A stretch of 64,000 nt of DNA from JABCYV01 sp035512155. GTDB lineage: Bacteria > Acidobacteriota > Terriglobia > Terriglobales > Acidobacteriaceae. Position numbers and translations under genes: made by a program. Location: the NCBI GenBank assembly GCA_035512155.1, contig DATKEN010000014.1, positions 124,001 through 188,000 on the forward strand. Reading direction: 5' to 3'. Positions 1 to 8,834 of the stretch are shown here, one piece after another (the first letter of the stretch is position 1; the number at the start of each line of letters is the position of its first letter). Under the pieces are notes generated by a model, which worked only from the letters and a program-made list of their open reading frames with translations, made no database searches and was not told where the DNA came from.

Positions 1-39
1 CGCATTTCCGGTTCTAAAAACGCCTGAACCGCCAGCTTG

Positions 40-78
40 AAAACGGCAACCGAAACCGGCTGCCGTTTTTCTTTTTTT
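40..78 (+). terminator. Rho-independent terminator
   Basis: A hairpin with arms AAAACGGCA (40-48) and TGCCGTTTT (61-69) is followed by a T-rich run to about 78. It points rightward, so it most likely ends a plus-strand gene that lies before the window. Nothing else is recognisable in the first 130 bases. Confidence 0.75.
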
Positions 79-130
79 GTGATACCATCCCGCCCACGTT
101 TTGGGGATACCTCCCCGCCTCCGCCGGGTC

Positions 131-1153
131 ATGAATTGTGTCCGCTTTTCTCCGTGCTCTTTTGTTTGCCTGGTCGTCCTCCTGTTTGCGGTTCCGTCAC
201 GGGCGCACCCGCAATCCACGAATGATGTCCACATAGCACCCCGCGCCGGCGCAACTGAAGCGGTTCGAAGGGAAGGCCTCCCGCCGCTGGAACGTGATCC
301 TGCCCTCCGCCACATGAAACCTCTCCGGGTGGATGTCGACCTTGTCCTCGTGCCGGTCACGGTCACGGACTCGAGGAATCGAATGGTGCTGGGTCTTGAA
401 CAGCCGAGTTTCCGGATTTACGAAAACGACCAGGAGCAGCAAATCCGTTACTTCGCGGTGGAGGACGCGCCGATTTCTGTGGGCCTGGTCCTGGACTTAA
501 GCAAGAGTATGAGCAACAAGTTCGTGACCGAGCGGGCTGCCGTCGACACATTCTTTGGCAACGCTAATTCCCAGGACGAGTATTTTGTCGTCACCTTCGG
601 CGATCGCCCTACGGTGCGTGCTACCGCCACGCAGTCAATCGACGAAATCCAGCAAGGACTGGCAGCGGAGGTCCCCGACGGCCACACTGCCCTGTTCGAC
701 GCGGTTTATTTGGGCATGGCGAAACTGCGTTCTGCCCGCTACCCGCGACGGGTTCTCCTGATCATCTCTGATGGCGGGGACAATCACAGCCGCTACGGGC
801 TAAAAGAAGTAAAAAGTCTGGCCCAGGAGGCAGATGTGGGGATCTACGCCATCGGCGTGTTCGATAGCATGCTCTTCAGAAGCTTCGAAGAATTTATGGG
901 AAAGCGCTGGCTGCGCGAGATCACGGATGTGACCAGCGGACGCACCGTCTCGGTGGACAACTTTGAAAAACTTCCGGAAATCGCGGCGAGTCTCAGCCGG
1001 GAAATGCGGAGTCAATACGTGCTGGGGTACAAGCCGTGCCATCCCGGGCGAGATGGAAAATGGCGCAAAATCAAGGTTCGGGTGACCCCTCCGAAGGACT
1101 CTGACAGAGTGCAGGCCTACTACAAAAAGGGCTACCTGGCGCCAGCCAGGTAA
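131..1153 (+). CDS. Secreted VWFA-related domain protein
   Basis: The product is about 340 residues. I place the start at 131 because a classic signal peptide (MNCVRFSP followed by a hydrophobic stretch ending near SRAHPQ) begins there; an in-frame ATG at 101 would put a charged tail in front of it. The middle holds a von Willebrand factor A fold with a MIDAS-like segment VLDLSKSMSNK and a later ISDGGDN. The C-terminus (SQYVLGYKP, KVRVTPP, YKKGYLAP) matches the acidobacterial VWFA-related family, which is abundant in this phylum and whose role is unknown. It is probably exported and binds a metal or a protein partner. It stands alone behind a terminator. Confidence 0.85.
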   Translation: MNCVRFSPCSFVCLVVLLFAVPSRAHPQSTNDVHIAPRAGATEAVRREGLPPLERDPALRHMKPLRVDVDLVLVPVTVTDSRNRMVLGLEQPSFRIYENDQEQQIRYFAVEDAPISVGLVLDLSKSMSNKFVTERAAVDTFFGNANSQDEYFVVTFGDRPTVRATATQSIDEIQQGLAAEVPDGHTALFDAVYLGMAKLRSARYPRRVLLIISDGGDNHSRYGLKEVKSLAQEADVGIYAIGVFDSMLFRSFEEFMGKRWLREITDVTSGRTVSVDNFEKLPEIAASLSREMRSQYVLGYKPCHPGRDGKWRKIKVRVTPPKDSDRVQAYYKKGYLAPAR

Positions 1154-1275
1154 CTCAACCGCCCCGGCTGGCTCTACGGTTGTTGCTGGATCGAAATCGG
1201 TGGGGATAAATGGTAGAGTATCGAGCTTACCCGGAATGAGCGGGACGGCTTGCACTCCGGCCAAAGGAGTCCCTT

Positions 1276-1686
1276 ATGGCGCTAATATACGACTTGGTGA
1301 AGGACCGCCGGGTTTATTCCATCGATGCCGATAGCACGGTACTGGAAGGCGCGCGCTTCATGATGGAGCACAACATTGGCGCTTTGCCTGTGCTGCGCAA
1401 TGGCCAACTGGCAGGTATTTTCTCGGAGCGGGACATCATGAACCGCGTGGTGGCTGTCGGGCGCATGCCGGGGACTACCAAGATTTCCGAGGTGATGACG
1501 GCGAATCCCAAAGCAGTGAATGTGCAGGAGACTGTAGAAAACTGCATGTTTCTAATGCGGGAATTCGGCTTCCGGCACGTCCCGATTGTGGATGGCAAGG
1601 AACTCAAAGGCCTGGTGTCGTTACGCGACATCCTGCTGCGGTATGTTGCCCAGAAAGAGGCCGACGACCGTCGCATGGCAGTGTAA
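1276..1686 (+). CDS. CBS-domain pair protein
   Basis: This 136-residue cytoplasmic protein is made of two CBS domains and little else (roughly residues 10-65 and 73-130). The repeats carry the usual signatures GALPVLRNGQLAGIFSERDI and FRHVPIVDGKELKGLVSLRD. Stand-alone CBS pairs bind adenine nucleotides and often sense energy state, but the ligand cannot be told from sequence. An AAAGGAG ribosome site lies about 7 nt before the ATG. The gene converges with the next minus-strand gene, only 35 bp away, so it is probably monocistronic. Confidence 0.9.
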   Translation: MALIYDLVKDRRVYSIDADSTVLEGARFMMEHNIGALPVLRNGQLAGIFSERDIMNRVVAVGRMPGTTKISEVMTANPKAVNVQETVENCMFLMREFGFRHVPIVDGKELKGLVSLRDILLRYVAQKEADDRRMAV

Positions 1687-1721
1687 GAAAAGCGTGTGCA
1701 GCGCCGCGCGTACACCTCCGC

Positions 1722-2462
1722 TCAGTCCGTCCGCTTGCGTAGAATGAGGTCGCCGCCGCTGGGTGGTAGCGTGAAAGGAAACTCGACTACACGGTTGCCT
1801 AAGGGTATTCGCAGCACGAATTCTTCCTTTTTTTTCCATCCTCCAATCCATTTATCTTTGGCACGAAAGAAAATCCACCCGCTGATTTCTGGATTGCTGG
1901 AGTCGAGTTTGGCGCTATGCAGACCACGCGTGGTGAGGAACTCCTGAACCTGGACCAACTCCTTCTCATACGCCCGCACGATCGCCTCCTTCTCGTCTTT
2001 TTTCTCGGGATGCTTGACGATCTCGCGCTCATTGTCCTCGGCAAAAGTATCAACATTGTCCTGGTACTCGGTAGAGAACTCCTCTGGATCGAGTGCTCGA
2101 TGGACGACGTGAGAGTGGGTCGCGAATTCGAGGCTAATATGATCGGCCCCAATCTCCTGCTGTCCCGTGCCGCGATAGCGGAAGCTCAACACTAGTCCAA
2201 TGAACGGATCCAGCCGATGCTTGGTTCTCTGTAATTCCTGGGAATCGACCACAAGCGTGATCCCCAGATCATCCGCCCACAAACCATAGCGGTATTTGCC
2301 ATCCTCGCCACGGACGAAAGTGCACCCCCGATTACCTTCTGCCCAGCGTAGGGTGGGTACTGGGGCTTTGTCTTTTCGAGGAACCGCCCAATCTGGGGAT
2401 GTCATCGCGACGATCAACGCCAAAGCGGCGAGAAAGTGGGCAATATGACGGTGAAAACACAT
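1722..2462 (-). CDS. Secreted protein of unknown function
   Basis: This 246-residue product starts with a signal peptide (MCFHRHIAHFLAALALIVAM...) and then a mixed alpha/beta region with a charged, Glu/Lys-rich helix around residues 135-175 (EYQDNVDTFAEDNEREIVKH). I do not recognise the family. The C-terminus ends in beta-like segments (EEFVLRIPLGNRVVEFPF). It lies between the CBS gene (convergent) and the SBBP-repeat gene, which is transcribed in the same direction 31 bp upstream, so the two may share a transcript. Confidence 0.7.
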   Translation of the reverse strand: MCFHRHIAHFLAALALIVAMTSPDWAVPRKDKAPVPTLRWAEGNRGCTFVRGEDGKYRYGLWADDLGITLVVDSQELQRTKHRLDPFIGLVLSFRYRGTGQQEIGADHISLEFATHSHVVHRALDPEEFSTEYQDNVDTFAEDNEREIVKHPEKKDEKEAIVRAYEKELVQVQEFLTTRGLHSAKLDSSNPEISGWIFFRAKDKWIGGWKKKEEFVLRIPLGNRVVEFPFTLPPSGGDLILRKRTD

Positions 2463-2493
2463 GAGGCTCTGCCTTAAGACAGATTAGCAGGCC

Positions 2494-4995
2494 TCACGGC
2501 GTGATCTTGGCCACAAAGGCGTCGGGACAGGGAATACCATTACAGGTTCCCGGGCTGCTGAAGGTGCCCTGAAAAGGATTTTGCAACGGCAAGTCGCTTG
2601 AGTTCGTGGTACCCGTAATGTAAATGTTTCCATTGGAGTCCACAGCGATCGCGCCGGCAAGGGCTGGGCCAGGGACAAGCAGATTATCCTCACGTGAGGT
2701 TCCACCAAAAAACGTGGAGAAAGCAGGTGTGGCACTGGACGCGGAAAACTCAGTTACAAAGGCGTCGGTTCTGCCCTTCAGTGTGCTGGAACCCGTGAGC
2801 GCATTTACCACCGGGAAGTCTGTGGTGCTTGCTACTCCCGTGACAAAGATGTTGCCCGCATTGACCGCGATGCCTAGGCCTTCATCAGCATCAAGTCCAC
2901 TAGGCCCCGGAGTTACGCCTCCCAGGTACGTTGAGAAAGCTATCGTGCCATCCGTGTTGATTTTTGTAATGAAGGCGTCCTGGGTCGAGTTTTGTAACGA
3001 ATTCTGCTTAGCGGGGAGGTCGCTGACTGTGGTCTTTCCGGTGATATAGGCGACCCCCGTCGTGTCCACAGCGATCGCGTCCGCATCGGTTGTTTGCGAA
3101 CCACTCGATCCACCTACGTAAGTGAAGTACTGTAGTTGTGTTCCACTGGAATTGAACGACGCCACGAAGGCGTCCTCCGTTCCAATTAGACTGCTGGTGC
3201 CACTGAGGCCCAACGATCGCGTTATGCCGCCGACATACGCGTTGCCGTTCGCGACGGCCACTCCGGTGGCAAGGTCAAGATTGCTTCCGCCGAGATAAGT
3301 CGAATAAAGTAACGTGCTTCCCGTGGGATCCAACTTCAGGACGAAGGCGTCGATATTACCTCCATACGGAGCTTGGAAGGGGGTATGCACAGGAAAATCA
3401 GCCGAGCCGGTCTGACCCGCAATGTAGATGTTGCCAGACCCGTCGACTGCGATAGCATTTCCCGATTCGGTACCGCTGCCGCCTATCACGGTGGCGAATC
3501 CTCCTGACAGCGTACCACTGGCATTGAGTTCGGCAACGAAGGCATCTTGGCCGCCCCCAAGACCGATAGCGATGGCAGGAGAGCCACCGCCAGGAAAACT
3601 AGTGCCTGCCTGGGTATTTCCGACAATGACCGGATTTCCTCCCGGAGTCAGGGCGATCCCTAACGCGTCGTTATCCGCGCTTCCACCGATAAATGTTGAA
3701 TATTGGCGCGTGCCCGAAACATTAACCTTCACCACAAAAGCATCATGCCCGCTAGTACTGTGAAGCGTGGGTGTTCCCGGAAAATCGGTTGATGACGATT
3801 CTCCTGCAACATACACGTTGCCGCTGCTGTCAACGGCGATGGCCTGACCCTCGTCATCCTTGCTGCCTCCGAGATAGCTGGAGTAGACCAGCACGCTAGT
3901 GCTTCCACCACCACCGCCCCCGCCGCCGCCACCTCCACCTCCTCCTCCACCCTTGCTGCTGCTGCCGCAAGCCGGGAGGAAGATCAGACCGGAGAACACG
4001 AGACAAGCGGCCAGCAGGCCGAGAAGCTTGTACCTGCGCGGCGCAATCCCCACCCCCGCGAGCATCAGCCCAACGACCGGCAGGCAGAGCAGATAAAACT
4101 CCCGAGTGCCTGAATTCGAACGCAAAGCCGTCGCCCTGGATGAAATCGCGAGATCCGGAGTAACCGATCGGCTCAAAGAGGGAACAATCACCAACTCCCG
4201 GGTACGGTCATAGTCTCCGAGTGCAAAACCAACTTGTTTGTCATCCTTCATGACAAACCTTGCTTCCACGGAGTGGCGCGTGCCATTTTCTTCCTGGTAA
4301 GCGATTGGCTTGCGCAAAAACAGATCGCCTGCAGAAGAAGACAGAATCAAGTCTCCAGAGGCATTGGTTGCGAGACCCTTGGCCCCGCCGAAGCTCAGGT
4401 CTATCGGCGCCGGATCAGCCCCGGCGGCCACTACGAAATTAAATTTCAGTTGGCGCTGTTCACCATCGAAGGCCAGATCTACGCCGGGATAGACGCCCTG
4501 GTAGCCGACGCGTGCATATTGGTGAACATTCGTGTGCCAGTTCCGCGGATCACTGCCGATGAAATAGTTGCTCACACCAGGGAGGACATCGGCGCCCTTA
4601 ACCTGCGGATTGGGATTCGCACCAGCCATCCGCATGCGCAGGACGGAATCAGGGGCGAGCGAGATCACGGCCTCGTGCGCAGTCAGAAAAAGTTTGTATC
4701 CATCACCGCGTGCCAAGTAGTGTACGCGCGCATCGCTCTGGCCCTGGTTCTCCTCGAAGGCCATCTCGCCTCGCGAAGTGTCTGGCAGGCTCGGTACCAC
4801 GGCATTCGTAGCGCTTCTTTTTACCAGCGGAAGAGAAGCGCTAGGAGACCGCCAGCTTCCAGCTCGCGATTTTTTCGCAACATTCTGGTCATAGCCGAGG
4901 CGCAGGGCTGCCATGGCTAAGGCCACAAGCACACAGCCAGCGACCACAAGAATGCAGAACAAACCTGGCCTATGCTGGGGCTGTTTCGATGTCAT
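2494..4995 (-). CDS. SBBP-repeat beta-propeller protein with DUF7948-like N-domain
   Basis: The product is about 833 residues. The start at 4995 has a GGAGGA ribosome site 5 nt upstream; a more distal in-frame start adds only MRRRRSTEEF. Domains in order are an N-terminal membrane anchor or signal (about residues 12-32), a DUF7948-type region (EENQGQSDARVHYLARGDG), a hydrophobic hairpin (about 300-345) ending in a lipobox-like FLPACGSSS, a run of about 17 glycines, then repeats of the YSSYLGGSKDDEGQAIAVD / GNVYVAGESSSTDFP type. The repeats are the SBBP propeller family common in acidobacterial surface proteins. The C-terminus (CPDAFVAKITP) ends directly after a repeat. It is probably surface-exposed; its ligand is unknown. 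Confidence 0.88.
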   Translation of the reverse strand: MTSKQPQHRPGLFCILVVAGCVLVALAMAALRLGYDQNVAKKSRAGSWRSPSASLPLVKRSATNAVVPSLPDTSRGEMAFEENQGQSDARVHYLARGDGYKLFLTAHEAVISLAPDSVLRMRMAGANPNPQVKGADVLPGVSNYFIGSDPRNWHTNVHQYARVGYQGVYPGVDLAFDGEQRQLKFNFVVAAGADPAPIDLSFGGAKGLATNASGDLILSSSAGDLFLRKPIAYQEENGTRHSVEARFVMKDDKQVGFALGDYDRTRELVIVPSLSRSVTPDLAISSRATALRSNSGTREFYLLCLPVVGLMLAGVGIAPRRYKLLGLLAACLVFSGLIFLPACGSSSKGGGGGGGGGGGGGGGGSTSVLVYSSYLGGSKDDEGQAIAVDSSGNVYVAGESSSTDFPGTPTLHSTSGHDAFVVKVNVSGTRQYSTFIGGSADNDALGIALTPGGNPVIVGNTQAGTSFPGGGSPAIAIGLGGGQDAFVAELNASGTLSGGFATVIGGSGTESGNAIAVDGSGNIYIAGQTGSADFPVHTPFQAPYGGNIDAFVLKLDPTGSTLLYSTYLGGSNLDLATGVAVANGNAYVGGITRSLGLSGTSSLIGTEDAFVASFNSSGTQLQYFTYVGGSSGSQTTDADAIAVDTTGVAYITGKTTVSDLPAKQNSLQNSTQDAFITKINTDGTIAFSTYLGGVTPGPSGLDADEGLGIAVNAGNIFVTGVASTTDFPVVNALTGSSTLKGRTDAFVTEFSASSATPAFSTFFGGTSREDNLLVPGPALAGAIAVDSNGNIYITGTTNSSDLPLQNPFQGTFSSPGTCNGIPCPDAFVAKITP

Positions 4996-5246
4996 GAACT
5001 CCTCCGTGGAACGTCGTCGTCGCAACTCAGTGGTGGGGAGGGGCTCTCACGAGTTATCGACGCGGTGGAACTAAAGTTGCGTCCGAGCGCGGAAAATGGC
5101 CTAGCGCTGGAACTTTTACCGAGTATGGTATGCGAAATCCGGCTTGTCAACGGATGCGAGGGTACTCATAGGTTACTTCCGGTACATGCGCAAACGGGAG
5201 AAGGGAAGGAATCATCGCCGGCCGCTCGCCCGTATACACAGTCCGC

Positions 5247-6125
5247 CTAAAACCACAGCCCCCACATCCAATCGACGCAGGTGTGCGTGATCGCCGAAGC
5301 CGGAACCCTCCACCGCTCGCGCCAGGCCCGTCCATAGAAAATACCTGCGATCGTAGCCAGCAACACGTAGCGCCAATTGAAATGCGTTGAGCGTTTGTTG
5401 AAGTGTGACAGCCCAAATACGGCCGACGCAATCACGAGCGCCGCCCAGCGCCCCACGCGCCGCTCCAACAGGTTTTGAACCCAGGCGCGAAAGAAAAGTT
5501 CTTCCGGCACCGCAGTGAAGAAGAAAATCCCTACCCACCGCAGGGCCGCCGAGCCCAGCCCTGGCAGGTTGCTGTGGGGATGAATGAAGCCAAGCGCCAG
5601 TCCCAGCACCAACACCAGAGGCGTAAAAAAGACCAACTCCCGCAGACCTGTCTTCCAGTCGCTCCACTGCAGGTGAAAATCGAATCCAGTCCCGCTTAGT
5701 TGGCGGACAGCCAGAAAACCATACAATCCCGCGTCCACCAATAATAGTTCATTCAAAGCCCGAAACCCTACCGGCCACGCCGAATCGAACCAGCGTAGAT
5801 CAACTGCCAATCCCAGTCCCAGGAGAATGATTGCGTCGCGCCAGTTACCACGCTGCTGTCCATCAACGGTTACTGCCTGCGCCAGCACCCCTGCGATCGC
5901 CGCGGGAAGTGCGGCATACAACGCGAACCATTTCCACTGAAACATGTGTTGAGAAAATGAGACCAGTACGTAAGGCAAAACCAGCGCCGCTGGCACTGCC
6001 ACTCGAAGTACAAATGGCCAGCGCTGCACGGCTCGCCCAATCCGCTGTGCGGCGAATCCGAATCCAACGGCGGGCAGCAACTCTATCCCCAAAGCCACAA
6101 TTGCCACCGGCGTCAGATTCTGCAC
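5247..6125 (-). CDS. CPBP-family intramembrane metalloprotease
   Basis: This 292-residue protein has about eight membrane segments. It carries the family motifs EExxxR (PEELFFRAW, around residue 208), FxxxH (FGLSHF) and a late conserved His in SAITHTCVD. CPBP (CAAX-protease and bacteriocin-processing) enzymes are glutamate-type membrane proteases; the bacterial substrates are mostly unknown. The start is GTG at 6125. There is no Shine-Dalgarno sequence, but TAAGAT (6132-6137 on the minus strand) lies 6 nt before it, so the mRNA may be leaderless. The 250 bp between this gene and the SBBP start show no other feature. Confidence 0.88.
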   Translation of the reverse strand: MQNLTPVAIVALGIELLPAVGFGFAAQRIGRAVQRWPFVLRVAVPAALVLPYVLVSFSQHMFQWKWFALYAALPAAIAGVLAQAVTVDGQQRGNWRDAIILLGLGLAVDLRWFDSAWPVGFRALNELLLVDAGLYGFLAVRQLSGTGFDFHLQWSDWKTGLRELVFFTPLVLVLGLALGFIHPHSNLPGLGSAALRWVGIFFFTAVPEELFFRAWVQNLLERRVGRWAALVIASAVFGLSHFNKRSTHFNWRYVLLATIAGIFYGRAWRERWRVPASAITHTCVDWMWGLWF

Positions 6126-6296
6126 AGACTCATCTTAACCTTCGGCTGCACAGCCAATGCTCGCGGCTGACCGGCGCGCTCGGTGTGAGTCTTCGTTGAC
6201 CAGCACACCGCACTGTGGCAATCCCGAAGCTGCTATCATGATGATGACGAGGGAAAATCCCGCCTCGTCGTCGGTACTCGTCGCTTCACCCAGGAT

Positions 6297-6372
6297 GGGC
6301 GCGTAGCTCAGGTGGTAGAGCAATGCCCTTTTAAGGCATGGGTCGCAGGTTCGAATCCTGCCGCGCTCACCA
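6297..6372 (+). tRNA. tRNA-Lys (anticodon TTT), CCA encoded
   Basis: A 76-nt cloverleaf is visible. The acceptor arm GGGCGCG (6297-6303) pairs with CGCGCTC (6362-6368); the anticodon loop CTTTTAA reads TTT; the T arm is GCAGG-TTCGAAT-CCTGC; the discriminator A is followed by an encoded CCA. Its 3' part from 6328 is the attL repeat of the integrative element, so the gene was restored on integration. Confidence 0.96.
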
Positions 6373-6374
6373 AA
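6328..6374 (+). repeat. attL: 47-bp direct repeat (tRNA-Lys 3' part)
   Basis: This segment starts with CTTTTAAGGCATGGG and ends with CGCTCACCAAA. It is identical to 8835-8881. It covers the tRNA anticodon loop to the CCA end plus two bases and overlaps the last codons and the stop codon of the recombinase gene. Confidence 0.95.
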
Positions 6375-7748
6375 TTAACCCTTCAGAATCAGTGTTTACT
6401 CGGAGACCGGCGCAACCGTCCAGCTTCCTTGCTGCAGATTTAACTGCAGAATAAGCCGGACCGGACGACATTTTTAGTTCGGCTTCGACGTGCTTTTCGA
6501 GCCTCAGCATCGCTTCGGCCGCCTGTTCGCTGACTTCCTTCACGTAGATGTCGGCGGTGGTCGCGATGTGTGCGTGGCGCAAAATCTCCTGGATCGTCTT
6601 CAAATCCACGCCCAGGCGTTTAAGGTTGGTTCCGAGACCACGGCGATAGGAGTGGAAACCGTGCCATTCGAGCTTCGCCTTCGTGAGTGCGGGGAGGATC
6701 TGGCGGTTCAGCAGATTGTTCATGTTCAACGCCGTGCCCCTTCTCGACGAGAAGATCGGGCCGGACGTAGGGACGGGCGGACACGCGGCCAGTTTCTCAG
6801 CCAGCACAATAAGCTGGTTGAGGGATGCGCGTTTCTCCGGCGCGAGGGTATCGCCGGCGACCTCCAGCGACTTCCGCGCCCGTGTCGCTTCCTTCTGTGC
6901 AGATTCAACGGCAAGCTGAGCCGTCCTAACACGATGGGCTTCGAGCATCCGAATCGGGGGCCTGATGATCGGCACAGAAGCGCGGGACTTTTTCGTCTTC
7001 GGTCGAGTCACATGGCCTTCCCAAACACTCTGCGTGATCTTCAGGGAACCCTTCTTCGGGTCGAAGTTTTCCCATAGCAACCCAGCGAGTTCGCCCCGAC
7101 GAACACCAGTGAACGCACAAGTTGCGATCGCGGTACGCGCCGGCTCAGGGAGTACGTTGAGCATCTTCTGGACTTCTTCTAGTGAGTAGGCGTACGTGTC
7201 TTCGGTTTCCTCGTCTTCGCTGCGCTTCGGCACCTTCGAGGAGCTGACGGGATTCGTGTTGAGCAGGCCAATCCGAATCGCGTGGTCGAAGATCATTTTG
7301 AGCAGGTAACGCAACGCTCGGATGCTGTCGTGGTTGAGCGTGTTCTGTTTGTGGATCGACTCCAGGATCCGTTGGATGTCAGGCGTGGTTGTGTCGCGTA
7401 AGCGCAGGTCAGCCAGCCAGGGCTTTACTTGGCGCCAACGCGCTTCGTATCCGTTCGCAGTGGACGGCCGAACCTGTTGACGCACGAATGGGAAGAACTC
7501 TTGCTCGGAAAACTGCACAACAGGCTGAACGACGGCTGGCTTGTGCGAGCCTTCGTTGACCGGCGCCAGGACGCGCTCGGCTTCTTCGCGCGCTTCAGCT
7601 TTACTGTGGAAGTCCTTGACCAGCCCGATCCGCGTTGAGACTTGTCTGCGGACCAGCTCGCCGTTTCGACGCGGTTGTCGTGGTGCCGGACGTACCAAAC
7701 GCCCGACGCTTTGTAGACGTATCCCTTCTGTTCACGATGTCGTTTCAT
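6367..7748 (-). pseudogene. Tyrosine recombinase/integrase, single frameshift
   Basis: A phage-type integrase is encoded in two overlapping frames. The N-terminus (MKRHREQKGYVYKASGVWYV) begins at ATG 7748 with an AGGAGA site. The rest, from NGELVRRQVSTRIG onward, continues in another frame. Restoring one T in the TTT at 7664-7666 joins them as ...DNRVENGELV..., giving about 460 residues. The catalytic set is present: Arg in TGVRRGELAGLLW, HxxR in HSYRRGLGTN, His in LRHAHIATTADIY and its Tyr. An N-terminal SAM-like core-binding domain precedes it. The stop codon TGA (6369-6367) lies inside the tRNA. It would drive integration and excision at tRNA-Lys if intact; a sequencing error is the other explanation. 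Confidence 0.88.
6432..6454 (+). repeat. Candidate integrase arm-site pair (left)
   Basis: Two adjacent copies, CTGCAGATTTAA (6432-6443) and CTGCAGAATAA (6444-6454), lie near attL inside the 3' end of the recombinase gene. The same motif recurs near attR and in the recombinase promoter region. Confidence 0.5.
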
Positions 7749-7764
7749 CGTCTCTCCTTGTGAC

Positions 7765-7786
7765 TTAATCTGCAGTAACCGTGCAG
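7765..7786 (-). repeat. Candidate arm-site pair in integrase promoter region
   Basis: TTAATCTGCAG (7765-7775) is the reverse complement of the CTGCAGATTAA motif. It is followed by a weaker copy, TAACCGTGCAG. It lies 17 bp upstream of the recombinase start and could autoregulate that gene. Confidence 0.4.
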
Positions 7787-7908
7787 TAGGGCAGGGAAGT
7801 TGTTGATTCGGCTTCTGCACAGGCCGAACAATGCAAGATAGCGGCATTGATCGGACGCTTAGCTGCAAAACCAGCGTGGGCCGAGCCAAGAAGCGCTAGC
7901 CCATGTAG

Positions 7909-7929
7909 GTGAATCGTTCACACTTGTGT
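7909..7929. promoter_or_regulatory. Overlapping palindromes upstream of cargo gene
   Basis: GTGAATCGTTCAC (7909-7921) and ACACTTGTGT (7920-7929) are two overlapping short palindromes, 60-80 bp before the cargo gene. They could be an operator. No clear promoter boxes were found beside them. Confidence 0.3.
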
Positions 7930-7988
7930 AAGCAAGCGCAGCGGGTGTACCCTCGGGCCGTTTCTTCGAGGTTAAATAGGAGGTTCCG

Positions 7989-8543
7989 ATGAAACGGATA
8001 TTCTTGCTGGCACTAGCACTGCTTCTCTCTGCGGGCACGGCGTCAGCGACGACCGAGAAATGGACCGCAGGATGGGACAATTTCAGCGAGCCGCTTGACT
8101 TCACGCACAGCAATATCACCTGGTCCGTGTCGGCGACGACACACAAGTTGACGGCGACCTTTAGACTGGTGCATGCGACACCGACCAAACTCTACCAGAT
8201 GAGTCTTAACTTCTTCTGTACCACGTTTCCCGCGACCTTCGGCCAGTTTCCGACCGAAAGAAATAGTGACGGTACATGCATCACGGCCACAAGGCAAGGT
8301 GTGACCGCAAGCATCGCGGAGGTCGAAGTCGGCGTCGTTACGACGGACATTCACGGCAACGGCACCTTCACGGTCGTCATCGGACCAATCACTGCGGGTA
8401 CCTACCATCTGGAATTCTTTGCACGCAATGGTGCGGGTTGCGATGTCAATGGCGGTGGCGGCAATTCAACGGCTACCTGCGAGGCCGATTTCCAATCGCC
8501 CGGCCCGAAATTCGGAACGGCGGCTGTGATTATCGTGCCGTGA
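7989..8543 (+). CDS. Secreted cargo protein of unknown function
   Basis: This 184-residue protein is the only intact gene in the element. It has a clear signal peptide (MKRIFLLALALLLSAGTASA) and a strong ribosome site (TAGGAGGTTCCG before the ATG). The mature part is predicted to be mostly beta strands, Thr/Ser-rich, with four cysteines (NFFCTTF, DGTCITA, GAGCDVN, TATCEAD) that could form two disulfides. A glycine patch DVNGGGGNSTAT lies near the C-terminus. I do not recognise the family; a small exported beta-sandwich is likely. Being alone with an integrase makes it the probable reason the element was kept. Confidence 0.8.
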   Translation: MKRIFLLALALLLSAGTASATTEKWTAGWDNFSEPLDFTHSNITWSVSATTHKLTATFRLVHATPTKLYQMSLNFFCTTFPATFGQFPTERNSDGTCITATRQGVTASIAEVEVGVVTTDIHGNGTFTVVIGPITAGTYHLEFFARNGAGCDVNGGGGNSTATCEADFQSPGPKFGTAAVIIVP

Positions 8544-8721
8544 CGCACGGACCCGGCTGCCGGTGAGCTGAAATGCACGAGCCGGACGTGGCCGTCGAGC
8601 ACGAAGCTGCCAGACCAAACACACATTGATGCCGTCAATGTAATAATTTAGGCCGGCCGGACAGGGCGCTAGAGTTGTACGTGAGCGTCGAGCGCGCACT
8701 CCTGAACGTGACTCGTCTCAA

Positions 8722-8744
8722 CTGCAGATTAAGCTGCAGATTAA
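8722..8744 (+). repeat. Candidate integrase arm-site pair (right)
   Basis: Two exact copies of CTGCAGATTAA lie at 8722-8732 and 8734-8744 (12-bp period), about 90 bp before attR. Between the cargo stop codon (8543) and attR no coding region is visible. Confidence 0.55.
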
Positions 8745-8834
8745 CTCCCAAACACCAGCATTCGGCCCGAATACGGTGCGTTCAGGGTGAGCTAACCGAT
8801 TGAGAAGACAAGGAAGCGAAGGGTTAACATGGTT

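Noticed and set aside
4234..4920. Plus-strand open frame of 228 residues
   Set aside because: It is antisense to the DUF7948-type domain of the SBBP protein, with no supported start.
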